Shown here in pieces: positions 28,914 through 37,963 of a stretch of 64,000 bases of DNA. Source of the DNA: Luteimicrobium album (lineage in GTDB: Bacteria > Actinomycetota > Actinomycetes > Actinomycetales > Cellulomonadaceae); the NCBI RefSeq assembly GCF_030161555.1, contig NZ_BSUK01000001.1, positions 806,001-870,000 on the forward strand. The letters run 5' to 3'. Position numbers and translations under genes: made by a program. Below the pieces are notes generated by a model, which was not told the origin of the DNA, did no database searches, and worked only from the letters and a program-made list of their open reading frames with translations. Each line of letters opens with the position of its first letter. The stretch's first letter is position 1.

Positions 28914-31023
28914 GCACCCGGCCCGACGACGACCCGACCGCCACCACTCCGAGGAGAACCCCGCCCGTGCCCGACCCCCGCCCGCTCCAGCCCCTGCTCC
29001 ACGACAGCGTCGTCCTGCTCGCCGCGCCCAGCCAGGCGTGGTCCGCCGACGACGGCGACGCGGGGACGCGCGCGATCCACGGGTTCTACCACTCCGACGT
29101 GCGGGTGCTCGACCGGCTCGCGCTGACCGTCGGCGGGGCCGGGCTCGAGGCGATCGGGCACGCGCTCGTCGACGCGGGGACGGCGACGTTCACCTCGCTC
29201 GCGCGGGCCGTCGACGACCACACCGCCGACCCGCGCGTCCGGGTCGTGCGGCGACGCGTCGTCGAGCCGGGCGCGCTGCGCGAGGACGTCACGCTCGAGA
29301 ACGCACTCGATGGGCCCCTCGTCACGACCCTCGAGCTCGTTGCCCGCGCCGACCTCAGCCCCATGCACCTCGTCAAGGCGGGGCTCCCGGGCGGCGCCGG
29401 ACAGGCCCGGCCGGACGTCGTCGTGCGCGACGGCGCCGCGCACGTGGACGGCGGCGGCGTGCGGGCGACGCTGAACGCACCCGGGGCGCGGGTCGAGGCG
29501 ACCGGGCCGGACGTCGTCGTGCGGTGGGACGTGACCGTGCCCGCGCACGGGACCGCCCGCGTGGGGTGGCGGCTCGACGCCACGGACGACGACGCGGTCG
29601 TCGGGCCCGACCCGGCCGCCGCGGACGCCTGGGACGACGCGCGGGTCACCGGCGGCGACCCCCGGCTCGCGGCCTGGGTCGATGCGGCGCTGCGCGACCT
29701 GCGCGGGCTGCGCATGGTCACCGTGGACCGCCCGGCCGACGTGTTCCTCGCGGCCGGCGCGCCGTGGTTCTTCACGCTGTTCGGACGGGACTCGCTCTGG
29801 GCGGCGCGCATGCTGCTGCCGTTCGGGACCGAGATCGCCGCAGGCACCTTGCGGGTGCTCGCGGGCCTCCAGGGCACCCGTGACGACGCCGCGACCGGCG
29901 AGCAGCCGGGCAAGGTCATGCACGAGCTCCGCCCGCGCACCCAGACCATCCCCGGCGAGGGCGTGACCCTGCCGCCGCTCTACTACGGCACGGTCGACGC
30001 GACCGCGCTGTGGATCGTTCTGCTCCACGACGCCTGGCGCTGGGGCCTGCCCGACGCCGAGGTCGAAGCCCTCCTGCCCCATCTCGAGGCCGCGCTCGCC
30101 TGGATGCGCGACCACGGCGACTGCGACGGCGACGGGTTCCTCGAGTACGTCGACACGACCGGCCAGGCCCTCGCCAACCAGGGCTGGAAGGACTCCGGCG
30201 ACTCCATCCAGTGGCGCGACGGCACGCTCGCCGAGGGGCCCATCGCGCTGTGCGAGGTGCAGGGCTACGCGTACGAGGCCGCCGTCGGCGGCGCGGCGCT
30301 GCTCGAGCGGTTCGGCCGCCCGGGCGCCGCCGCGTGGCGCGAGTGGGCGACCCTGCTCAAGGAGCGGTTCGCGGCCGCGTTCTGGGTCGACGACCCGGCC
30401 GGCCCCTACCCGGCCGTCGCGCTCGACGTCCACAAGCGCCGCGTCGACTCCCTGACCAGCAACATCGGGCACCTGCTCGGGACCGGGATCCTCGACCCCG
30501 ACGACGCACGGCTCGTCGCGGCGCGGCTCGCCTCGCCGCCGCTCGCGGGCGGGTACGGGCTGCGCACGCTCTCGTCGGACGACGCCGGGTTCTGGCCGCT
30601 CAGCTACCACGGCGGGTCGGTGTGGGCGCACGACACCGCGATCGCCGTCACCGGGCTGCGCCGCGAGGGCTTCGTCGACGAGGCGGCCCGCCTCGCGCGA
30701 GGGCTCGTCGACGCCGCCGAGGCGTTCGGCTACCGGATGCCCGAGCTCCACGCCGGTGACGCGCGGACCGACGTCCCCGAGCCGCTCCCCTACCCCGCCG
30801 CGTGCCGGCCGCAGGCGTGGTCGGCGACGGCGTCCGCCGCGGTCCTCGGCACGCTGCTCGGGCTCGACGTCGACGGGGCCGGGGAGCTCGTCGCCGACCC
30901 CGTCGGCGGCGTCGGGGGTCGCACGGGCTGACCGTTCAGGGCCTCCGCGCCGGGGGCCGGGCAGTGCGGGTCCGCGTCGAGCCGGACGAGGCGGTGCACG
31001 TCGAGGAGGTCGGCCCGGCGTAG
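28910..31023 (+). CDS. Glycogen-debranching-type amylo-alpha-1,6-glucosidase, one apparent frameshift at C-terminus
   Basis: About 704 residues, ATG 28910. The N-terminal glycogen-debranching domain (LLHDSVVLLAAPSQAW, GFYHSDVRVLDRLALTV) is followed by an (alpha/alpha)6 barrel with PWFFTLFGRDSLWAARMLL, LRPRTQTIPGEGVTLPPLYY and NQGWKDSGDSIQWRDG, all typical of GH63/GH133-like debranching proteins. Near 30915 the GGGGG run is one base short. Restoring it extends the protein to GLTVQGLRAGGRAVRVRVE and a stop at 31023. No signal peptide is present. It probably trims imported alpha-glucan or other branched oligosaccharides brought in by the operon's ABC importer. Confidence 0.85.
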
Positions 31024-31031
31024 CAACACCC

Positions 31032-31125
31032 ACCACCACAGCCCGGCCCCCGGTCTGCCGAGCTTGCCCGAATTGGAGTGAAGTTCGGGAGCTGGGCGGT
31101 GCATCGGCGGGGGCGCTGTGGTGGT
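31032..31125. repeat. Nested multi-stem inverted repeat
   Basis: Three concentric complementary pairs occur: ACCACCACAGC (31032-31042) with GCTGTGGTGGT (31115-31125), GCCCCCG (31046-31052) with CGGGGGC (31108-31114), and CCCGAA near 31068 with TTCGGG near 31084. It starts 8 bases after the debranching-type gene. It could be the operon terminator, a REP-like element or a structured RNA. The remaining part of 31024-31228 contains no other feature I can support. Confidence 0.65.
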
Positions 31126-31228
31126 CGGTGCCGCTACGACAGACCGAGAGCCCGACACGGGCGCCGCTAGGGTGTCCCGGTGATCGCCAGCTCCTCGTTC
31201 TGACCGCCCGACCGCCCGGAGACCCACC

Positions 31229-31837
31229 GTGACCACCACCCCCGACCCGCTCGCCGGAGACGTCCCGACCGAGCCCGCGCCCCGGACCGGCTGGCGCCGG
31301 TTCACGCCGTGGCTCGCCGCGCTGCTCGCCGTCGTCGTGGTGGTCGGGTGGCAGGTCGTCTCGCGCAACCCGTCGCTGGAGGCCGAGGGCACGACGTGGA
31401 GCTCGCCCACCACCGTCACCTGTGGCGATCGGGGCGTCTCCCTCCACGCGTCCGACGACGAGAACGTCACCGACGGGTCGCCGCTCTACGCGGTGCTCGT
31501 CCGGAACGCCTCGCAGTTCCCCGTCAAGCTCTCGACAGACTCACCGGCCGGTTTCCGGGTGACGTTCAGCGGAGTCGTCGACGCGCAGGCGCCCCGAGGC
31601 GAGGTGCCGAAGGCCACGACCGACACGCTCTCGCTGCCCACCGGACAACTCGCCTACCTGGTCGTCTCGGCTGCGTCACCGCTCCCCGAGACGCTGGACG
31701 GCGGGGGCACGGTCGCCGAGCAGGTCAAGCTCCACACCACCACCCTCGGCACGACGACGTCGCAGTCGTTCGAGCTCCCCGACCAGGTGATGATCTACGC
31801 AGGCGACACACCACCCCAGGGATACAGCTGCTCGTGA
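31229..31837 (+). CDS. Single-pass membrane protein of unknown function
   Basis: 202 residues from GTG 31229. A short cytoplasmic part is followed by one helix (FTPWLAALLAVVVVVGWQVV, about residues 30-50) and an extracytoplasmic domain with two cysteines (VTCGDRG and the C-terminal GYSCS) that could pair. It is similar in layout and in several segments (TCGDR/SCSGG, VLVRNASQFPVKL/TLTNMGARTATL, TTLGTTTSQ/TTLGVTTTR) to the gene immediately downstream, with which it overlaps by GTGA. No family is recognised. Confidence 0.65.
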   Translation: MTTTPDPLAGDVPTEPAPRTGWRRFTPWLAALLAVVVVVGWQVVSRNPSLEAEGTTWSSPTTVTCGDRGVSLHASDDENVTDGSPLYAVLVRNASQFPVKLSTDSPAGFRVTFSGVVDAQAPRGEVPKATTDTLSLPTGQLAYLVVSAASPLPETLDGGGTVAEQVKLHTTTLGTTTSQSFELPDQVMIYAGDTPPQGYSCS

Positions 31838-32577
31838 GCCGTAGAAGCGGCCGTGGGGACGGCACCGTCGAGGTCGTCGTCGAGCCCGACGACGGCGGCA
31901 CACACGCGGATCCGCCCCCGCGCCGGGTCAAGCACCCGTGGCGCTGGACGACGGCGCTGGTCGTGGTCGTCGCCCTGCCCCTCGGCGCCGTGCAGTGGCA
32001 GCGGCTGGGACGTGAGGTCGACGTCGTCGACGCGGGCCTGGGCTGGACGTCCGGCTTCACGCTGAGCTGTTCGGGCGGCAGCCAGTCGATCGTGCACTGG
32101 GCGGCAGATCACGACAGCACGGGCGATCCGGCAGATGCAGCGAGCCTCGGTGACGAGCCGCAGGACATCGTCACGCTCACGAACATGGGCGCCCGGACGG
32201 CAACTCTCCGCCTCGCGGACCCGGCGTTCGGGGCGTTCGAGCGTCACGTCGTCGTCGGGACCGCCCCAGGCGCCCCGAGCCCGGACCGGGTCGCGACGGC
32301 GGATCACGTCGTCGTCCCGGCGGGCGCGAGCGCGCGACTCCGGCTCGTGACGACGGGGCCGACCGTGACCGGCGCACGCGGCGGCTCCGGGCTCGTCTGG
32401 GTGTCGTCGGTGGTCCTGCGGGTCACGACTCTCGGCGTCACGACGACCCGCGAGGTACCGCTGACGACGCGGATCGCGGTGCTGGGGTCGGTCGACTCGG
32501 GCCGGTCCTCGAACGAGACGGACACTGGGACGCCGTGGCCGTTCGCCGACGACCTCTGCGGCCCGCCGACCGACTGA
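31834..32577 (+). CDS. Single-pass membrane protein of unknown function (paralogue of upstream gene)
   Basis: 247 residues from GTG 31834, coupled to the previous gene. One helix (WTTALVVVVALPLGAVQW) follows a charged N-terminus. The outer domain keeps the two-cysteine layout (LSCSGGSQ and DDLCGPP) and the TTLGVTTT motif of its neighbour, indicating tandem duplication and divergence. No enzymatic motif is visible. The function is unknown. It is convergent with prpC. Confidence 0.65.
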   Translation: MSRRSGRGDGTVEVVVEPDDGGTHADPPPRRVKHPWRWTTALVVVVALPLGAVQWQRLGREVDVVDAGLGWTSGFTLSCSGGSQSIVHWAADHDSTGDPADAASLGDEPQDIVTLTNMGARTATLRLADPAFGAFERHVVVGTAPGAPSPDRVATADHVVVPAGASARLRLVTTGPTVTGARGGSGLVWVSSVVLRVTTLGVTTTREVPLTTRIAVLGSVDSGRSSNETDTGTPWPFADDLCGPPTD

Positions 32578-32599
32578 CCCGGACCGCCCGACGAGCGGC

Positions 32600-33736
32600 T
32601 CAGCGCTCCGGCACCTCGCGCTGGTCGGGCCCGGAGTACGCGGACAGCGGCCGGATGAGCGCGTTGCTCGCGTGCTGCTCCATGACGTGCGCGGTCCACC
32701 CGACGACGCGCGACGCGACGAACAGCGGCGTGAACGTCGGGGTGTCGAAGCCCATGACGTGGTAAGCGGGGCCGGTCGGGTAGTCGAGGTTCGGCAGGAT
32801 GCCCTTGCGCTCGGTCATCGCGGACTCGAGCGCGTCATAGAGCTCCGCGAGGTCCTGGCGGCCGGTGTGCTCGAGGAGCTCGTCGAGGGACGCCTTCATC
32901 GTGGGGACGCGCGAGTCGCCGTGCTTGTACACGCGGTGCCCGAAGCCCATGATCTTGCGCCGCTCCGCGAGCGCCTCGTCGAGCCAGGTCTCGGCGCGGT
33001 CGGCGGTGCCGATCTCCTCGAAGGTCGCCATGACGGCCTCGTTGGCCCCGCCGTGGAGCGCGCCCTTGAGTGCCCCGACGGCGCCGGTCACGGCCGAGTG
33101 CAGGTCCGACAGCGTCGACGCGATGACTCGTGCCGTGAACGTCGACGCGTTGAACGAGTGCTCCGCGTACAGGACCATCGACACCTCGAAGGCCCGCACC
33201 ACGACCGGGTCGGGCACCTCGCCGAACGTCAGCCACAGGAAGTTCTCGGCGTACGTGAGGTCGTCGCGGGGCTCGACCTCGTCGAGCCCGTGCCGACGGC
33301 GCTGGTCGAGCGCGACGACGGCGGGCAGCACGGCCCACAGCCGCAGCGCCTTGGCCTGCTCGGCCTCGGGCGAGGAGTCCTCGGCGTGCGGGTCGTTCGC
33401 GCCATGCACGGAGACCGCGGTGCGGACGACGTCCATGGGGTGGCACGTCGTCGGGAGCGCGAGGACGGCGTCGCGGACCACCGATGCCAGGGCGCGCGAC
33501 GCCCGCTCGGTGGCGGTCTGCTCGGCGAGCTGCGCCGTCGTCGGGAGCTCGCCGTGCCACAGCAGGTAGGCGACCTCCTCGAACGACGCGCGGGCCGCGA
33601 GGTCCTGGACCGGGTACCCGCGGTAGAGCAGGGAGTTGGTGTCGGGGTTGACCTTGGAGATCGCGGTCTCGTCGGCGATCACGCCGACGAGACCCTTGCG
33701 GATCGCGGGCGGGTCGGCGGGGGTGGTGGTGCTCAT
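32600..33736 (-). CDS. prpC: 2-methylcitrate synthase / citrate synthase
   Basis: 378 residues, intact. It shows the citrate synthase catalytic elements: the GALKGALHGGANEAV histidine, the GFGHRVYKHGDSRVP histidine and arginine, and the aspartate region NLDYPTGPAYHVMGF. The short length and N-terminal KGLVGVIADETAISKV are typical of the PrpC/CitZ small type. It condenses propionyl-CoA with oxaloacetate in the 2-methylcitrate cycle. It is the last gene of the gntR-prpD-prpB-prpC cluster, separated from prpB by a palindromic element. Confidence 0.93.
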   Translation of the reverse strand: MSTTTPADPPAIRKGLVGVIADETAISKVNPDTNSLLYRGYPVQDLAARASFEEVAYLLWHGELPTTAQLAEQTATERASRALASVVRDAVLALPTTCHPMDVVRTAVSVHGANDPHAEDSSPEAEQAKALRLWAVLPAVVALDQRRRHGLDEVEPRDDLTYAENFLWLTFGEVPDPVVVRAFEVSMVLYAEHSFNASTFTARVIASTLSDLHSAVTGAVGALKGALHGGANEAVMATFEEIGTADRAETWLDEALAERRKIMGFGHRVYKHGDSRVPTMKASLDELLEHTGRQDLAELYDALESAMTERKGILPNLDYPTGPAYHVMGFDTPTFTPLFVASRVVGWTAHVMEQHASNALIRPLSAYSGPDQREVPER

Positions 33737-33766
33737 GGGTGGTGGTCACTCCTTCGTGGTTCCCGG

Positions 33767-33812
33767 GTTGTCAGAACGAGGTGCCTGGATACGGGACCCT
33801 CGTTCTGACAAC
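33767..33812. repeat. TGTCAGAAC palindromic element, copy 1
   Basis: A perfect 15-bp inverted repeat, GTTGTCAGAACGAGG (33767-33781) and CCTCGTTCTGACAAC (33798-33812), with a 16-base loop. It sits between prpB and prpC inside the operon. The outer core TTGTCAGAAC/GTTCTGACAA is shared with the elements at 40251-40362 and 41608-41651. Confidence 0.88.
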
Positions 33813-33822
33813 TCGCAGGGGG

Positions 33823-34740
33823 TCAGGGGCGGTAGGTGAAGATGCTGGTGTCGAACGTGTTGTAGCCGGCGTAGTCGATCAGCTCGTACAGCCGCGCGCG
33901 GGTCTGCATGCCGTCGACGAGGCCGGTCTGCGTGCCCTCGGCGGCGATCTCCTCGAGCCCCCGCTCGACGGCGCCCATCGCGATCCGCAGGAGCGTCACC
34001 GGGTAGATGACCATCCGGACGCCAGCGTCGGCGAGCTGGCGCGTCGTGAAGAGCTCGGACTTGCCGAACTCGGTCATGTTCGCGAGCACGGGGACGTCGA
34101 CGGCGGACGCGACGGCCTCGAACTCCTTCAGGTCCTTCATGGCCTCGGGGAAGATCGCGTCCGCGCCCGCGTCGACGAGGGCCCGGGCCCGGTCGACGGC
34201 GGCCCGCATCCCGGCCTCGCCGTCGAGCGACCCGCGCACGTCGGTGCGGGCCATGACGAGGAAGCTGGGGTCGCGGCGGGCGTCGGCGGCGGCGCGGACC
34301 CGCTTGAGCGCGGTCTCCAGGTCCACGACGGACTTCCCGTCGAGGTGACCGCATCGCTTGGGGTTGACCTGGTCCTCGATGTGGCAGCCCGCGAGCCCGG
34401 CGTCCTCGAGCTCCTGGACCGTGCGCGCCACGTTCATGGGCTCGCCGAACCCGGTGTCGGCGTCGACGAGCGCGGGCAGGCTCGTCATGCGCGCGATCTG
34501 CCCGGAACGCTGCGCGACCTCGGTCAGCGTCGTCAGGCCGATGTCGGGCAGGCCGAGGTCCGCGGACAGCACGGCTCCCGAGACGTACACGCCGTCGAAG
34601 CCCTTGTCCTCGATGAGGCGCGCGGACAGCGGGTTGAACGCGCCCGGGAACCGCAGGACGCGCCCCTCGCTCCCGGCCGCAGCGAGGGCGTCACGGAACG
34701 CGACCCGCTTGTCGGACGCCGTCGTCGTCGCGTACAGCAT
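33823..34740 (-). CDS. prpB: Methylisocitrate lyase
   Basis: 305 residues from ATG 34740, intact. The PEP mutase/isocitrate lyase fold is shown by FPGAFNPLSARLIEDKGFDG, ALVDADTGFGEP (Mg2+ ligands) and the catalytic loop NPKRCGHLDGK. It also has ARTDVRGSLDG and an IFPEAM motif. It cleaves 2-methylisocitrate into pyruvate and succinate, the last step of the propionate cycle. Its start shares one base with the prpD stop, so the two are translationally linked. Confidence 0.95.
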   Translation of the reverse strand: MLYATTTASDKRVAFRDALAAAGSEGRVLRFPGAFNPLSARLIEDKGFDGVYVSGAVLSADLGLPDIGLTTLTEVAQRSGQIARMTSLPALVDADTGFGEPMNVARTVQELEDAGLAGCHIEDQVNPKRCGHLDGKSVVDLETALKRVRAAADARRDPSFLVMARTDVRGSLDGEAGMRAAVDRARALVDAGADAIFPEAMKDLKEFEAVASAVDVPVLANMTEFGKSELFTTRQLADAGVRMVIYPVTLLRIAMGAVERGLEEIAAEGTQTGLVDGMQTRARLYELIDYAGYNTFDTSIFTYRP

Positions 34741-36272
34741 CAGTTGCCTCCCAGCTCGAAGAGCCCGCGCGGGCTCGGGACGGACTCCAGCACGCCGGGC
34801 GCCGCCACGACGGTCAGCTCGCGCAGCTCGCCGGCCGCCAGCTCGGGCAGCCGCTGCGCGAGGTCGAGGAACCGCTCGACCTCCTCGGGCTCGACGAGCC
34901 CGTCGGCGAGGGTGCGGAACTTGCGGACGTAGTCGGCGCGGGCGAACGGGCGCGCACCCAGGGGGTGGGCGTCGGCGACGGCGAGCTCGCGGACGATCCG
35001 GCCGCCGTCGGCGAGCTCGATCTCGACGCGCGCGCCGAACGCCTTCTCGGCCGGGTCCGTCGCGTGGTACCGACGGGTCCACTCGGCGTCCTCGGCGGTC
35101 GTGACCTTCTGCCACAGCTCGACCGTGTCGGGACGCGCGGCGCGCTCGGGTGCGTAGGACACGACGTGGTGCCAGCCGCCGTCCTGCAGGGCGACCGTGA
35201 AGATGTACGGCACCGAGTGGTCGAGGGTCTCGCGGGACGCCTTCGGGTCGTACTTCTGCGGGTCGTTCGCACCCGAGCCGATGACGTAGTGCGTGTGGTG
35301 GCTCGTGTGGATGACGACCCGCGCGACGTTCGCCGGGTCCGCGAGGTAGGGGTGCTCGGCGTGCAGCGCACGGGCCAGGTCGATGAGCGCCTGGGCCTGG
35401 TACTCGGCCGAGTGCTCCTTGGTGAACGTGTCGAGGATCGCGGTCTTGGGTTCGCCCACGCCCGGGAGCGTGACCTCGTACGACGCGTCGGGGCCGTCGA
35501 GGAGCCAGGCGATCACGCCGTCCTCGCCCTCGTAGATGGGCTCGGGGCTGGTCTGGCCGCGCATCGCCCGGTCCACGGCCTCGACCGCGACCTTGCCCGC
35601 GAACGCCGGGGCGTAGGCCTTCCACGTGGAGATGCGGCCCTTGCGCGACTGGCGGGTCGCCGTCGTCGTGTGCAGGGCCTGGCCGATCGCCTGGAAGATC
35701 ACCTGCGCCGGGAGGCCCAGCAACGTCCCGATGCCCGCGGCCGCCGACGGCCCGAGGTGCGCGACGTGGTCGATCTTGTGCGCGTGCAGGCTGATGGTGC
35801 GGGCCAGGTCGACCTGGATCTCGTAGCCCGTCGCGACGCCGCGCACGAAGTCGCGACCCGACGTCCCCGCGTGCTGCGCGACCGCGAGCACCGGCGGGAT
35901 GTTGTCGCCCGGGTGCGAGTACTCGGCGGCGAGGAACGTGTCGTGGAAGTCGAGCTCGCGCACCGCGACCCCGTTCGCCCAGGCCGCCCACTCAGGGCTC
36001 GTGCGGGTGGTCAGCGGGCTGCCGAACACGGTCGCGCCCGGCACGTACGGGTGGGCGAGCGCCTGCCCGCGGGCCGCGACGACGGGGGCGCGGGTCAGGC
36101 TCGCGACCGCCACCGACGCGTTGTCGATGACCCGGTTGATCACCATGTCCGTCACCTCGGGGGTGACCTCGACGGGGTCGGCGGCGAGCTCCGCGAGCTT
36201 CCAGGCGAGCTGGTCCTCGCGGGGCAGGTCGTCCGCGCTGGGGTGCACGCGGACGGTGTGGGTGGTGGGCAT
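34740..36272 (-). CDS. prpD: 2-methylcitrate dehydratase (MmgE/PrpD family)
   Basis: 510 residues, intact. MmgE/PrpD signatures include [73 protein letters not shown] and the C-terminal [16 protein letters not shown]. It dehydrates 2-methylcitrate to 2-methyl-cis-aconitate. The start 21 bp after the gntR stop suggests one transcript that begins with the regulator. Confidence 0.95.
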   Translation of the reverse strand: MPTTHTVRVHPSADDLPREDQLAWKLAELAADPVEVTPEVTDMVINRVIDNASVAVASLTRAPVVAARGQALAHPYVPGATVFGSPLTTRTSPEWAAWANGVAVRELDFHDTFLAAEYSHPGDNIPPVLAVAQHAGTSGRDFVRGVATGYEIQVDLARTISLHAHKIDHVAHLGPSAAAGIGTLLGLPAQVIFQAIGQALHTTTATRQSRKGRISTWKAYAPAFAGKVAVEAVDRAMRGQTSPEPIYEGEDGVIAWLLDGPDASYEVTLPGVGEPKTAILDTFTKEHSAEYQAQALIDLARALHAEHPYLADPANVARVVIHTSHHTHYVIGSGANDPQKYDPKASRETLDHSVPYIFTVALQDGGWHHVVSYAPERAARPDTVELWQKVTTAEDAEWTRRYHATDPAEKAFGARVEIELADGGRIVRELAVADAHPLGARPFARADYVRKFRTLADGLVEPEEVERFLDLAQRLPELAAGELRELTVVAAPGVLESVPSPRGLFELGGN

Positions 36273-36293
36273 GGTGCCTCTCTTCCGGTGGTG

Positions 36294-37010
36294 CTAGAGC
36301 CTGGGGTCGTCGGGCGTCGTGGTACGCGCGAGCGCGCGGGTCGCCATCGCGGCGCTCTGGTCGATGTGGGCGCGCATCGCGTCCTCGGCGGCGTCCGGGT
36401 CGCCCCCGACGACGGCGCGCGCCACCGCGCGGTGCTCGTCGACGTGGGCGGTGGTCCCGACGCGCTCCCGGGTGGCGAGCGTGCGGTAGCGGTCCACGTG
36501 GCCGCGGATCTGCCGGAGCAGCGCGGCGCACAGCCGGTCGTCGGCGAGCCGCTCGACGACGGCGTGGAACTCCGCGCCGATCCGCAGGACCTCGTCGTCG
36601 TGGTCGCGGACCGCGTCCATGAGCTCGACGAGCCGGACCAGGCGGGCGACGTCCGCGGGGTCGGGGGCACCGTCGTCGGGCGCTTCGGCCATGGAGCCGG
36701 CCACACGCTCGGCGGCACGGCGCGCGAGCAGCCCCTCGAGCCGCGCCCGGACCTCGTAGACCTGACGGGCGTCGGCGACGTCGAGCGGCGCGACCCGCAC
36801 CCCGCCCGTCGGCTGCTCGACGACGAGCGTCTCCGCCTCGAGCCGGCGCAACGCCTCGCGCACGGGGGTTCGCGACACCCCGAGCCGGGCCGCGAGCGCA
36901 GGTTCGGAGAGCCGCTCGTCGGGCGCGAGCGTGCCGTCGATGATCTCGGTCCGCAGGGCGTCGTAGACGGCCCGCGCCCCGGACTGCCGGGGGCTGAGCG
37001 TCGTCGTCAT
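36294..37010 (-). CDS. GntR family regulator (FCD type) of the propionate operon
   Basis: 238 residues from ATG 37010. The N-terminal winged helix reads YDALRTEIIDGTLAPDERLS, ALAARLGVSRTPVREALRRLE and VEQPTGGVRVAPL. The FCD all-helical ligand domain follows, with metal-binding-type DAVRDHDDEVLRIGAEFH and a TTAHVDEHRAVARAVVGGD histidine region. As the first gene of gntR-prpDBC it is the probable local regulator, responding to a cycle intermediate. A TGTATACA palindrome lies 30 bp upstream of the start. Confidence 0.9.
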   Translation of the reverse strand: MTTTLSPRQSGARAVYDALRTEIIDGTLAPDERLSEPALAARLGVSRTPVREALRRLEAETLVVEQPTGGVRVAPLDVADARQVYEVRARLEGLLARRAAERVAGSMAEAPDDGAPDPADVARLVRLVELMDAVRDHDDEVLRIGAEFHAVVERLADDRLCAALLRQIRGHVDRYRTLATRERVGTTAHVDEHRAVARAVVGGDPDAAEDAMRAHIDQSAAMATRALARTTTPDDPRL

Positions 37011-37032
37011 GAACCCATCCTCGCACGGTGAT

Positions 37033-37047
37033 GTGCACGTGTATACA
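37033..37047 (-). promoter_or_regulatory. GntR operator candidate upstream of the prp operon
   Basis: The palindrome TGTATACA (37040-37047) lies next to another, GTGCAC (37033-37038), upstream of the gntR-prp operon. TGTATACA-type sites are common operators for FCD-type GntR proteins. The link to this regulator is inferred from position. Confidence 0.5.
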
Positions 37048-37119
37048 ACAGGCGATGCCGGAATCTTCCCGCATCGCGTGCGGGATTCTTCGCCACCACC
37101 ATCGTTCACGCGCCCCCGA

Positions 37120-37146
37120 TGTCACACGGGCCGGGGCTGCGTCGTC
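37120..37146 (+). promoter_or_regulatory. ECF41-type promoter (TGTCACA-N16-CGTC)
   Basis: TGTCACA at 37120-37126 and CGTC at 37143-37146 are separated by exactly 16 bases, the published ECF41 target signature as I recall it. Transcription should begin about seven bases past CGTC, at or next to ATG 37155, so the COE-sigma transcript is expected to be leaderless. It lies directly upstream of the COE gene, indicating autoregulation by the sigma factor. Confidence 0.8.
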
Positions 37147-37154
37147 GGAAGGGC

Positions 37155-37963
37155 ATGGACACCACCGACACCACCACCAGCACCGCTCGGCCCTCCACCG
37201 GGGGCACTCGCACCCTCACCGTCGCCGTCGTCGGCGGCACCGGGACGCTCGGCCGCCAGGTCGCCGCGGTCCTGCGTGCCGCCGGGCACGACGTCCGCCC
37301 GCTCTCACGCCACTCCGACCACCCCGTCGACCTCCTGACCGGCCGGGGCTCGCCGCCGCGCTCGCGGGCTGCGACGTCGTCGTGGACGCTGCGAACGCGG
37401 GCGGCACCAAGCGCGCCTCCGGGACGCTCGTCGACGGCACCGAGCGGCTGCTCGACGCCGAGGCCGCGGCCGGGGTCGGGCACCACGTGTCGATCGACAT
37501 CGTCGGGTGCGAGGCTGTGCCCATGGCCTACTTCGAGCTGAAGACGGCCCAGCAGCACCTCGTCGAGTCCGGCCCCGTCCCGTGGAGCACCGTCAGCGCG
37601 ACGCAGTTCCACGAGTTCGCGGTGGCGACCCTCACGAGCTACACCCACCTGGGCCTGACGTTCGCGCCGCCCATGCGGGTGCAGCCGGTCGCGTCCGCCG
37701 AGGTCGCGGCGGTCGTCGCAGGGGTCGCCCAGCGCGCGTCGTCGGGCACGCGGACCGTCGTGACCGGACCCGAGGTCCGCGAGCTGCGCGACCTGGCGCG
37801 GGCCTGGAAGCGCGGCACCGGACGGCACTCGCTCGTCACGCCCGTCGTGCTTCCAGGCGCGGCCGGGCGCGCGCTCCGTGACGGGGCGCTCACCTCGGAC
37901 GAGGCGGACGTCATCGGACGCACGACCTTCGAGCAGTGGCTCGCGAGCGACGGACGCGCATGA
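37155..37963 (+). CDS. NAD(P)-binding oxidoreductase/epimerase, COE partner of ECF41; one apparent frameshift
   Basis: About 270 residues from ATG 37155. The Rossmann start TLTVAVVGGTGTLGRQVAAV (GGxGxxG) belongs to the NmrA/atypical SDR group. DVVVDAANAGGTKRASGTL, HHVSIDIVGCEAVPMAYFELK and STVSATQFHEFA follow in a second frame. The break is at the GGGG run near 37347 (GRGLAAAL restored by adding G). It overlaps the sigma factor start by ATGA. ECF41 sigma factors are typically encoded with a COE protein (carboxymuconolactone decarboxylase, oxidoreductase or epimerase), and this is that partner. The substrate is unknown. Confidence 0.82.
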
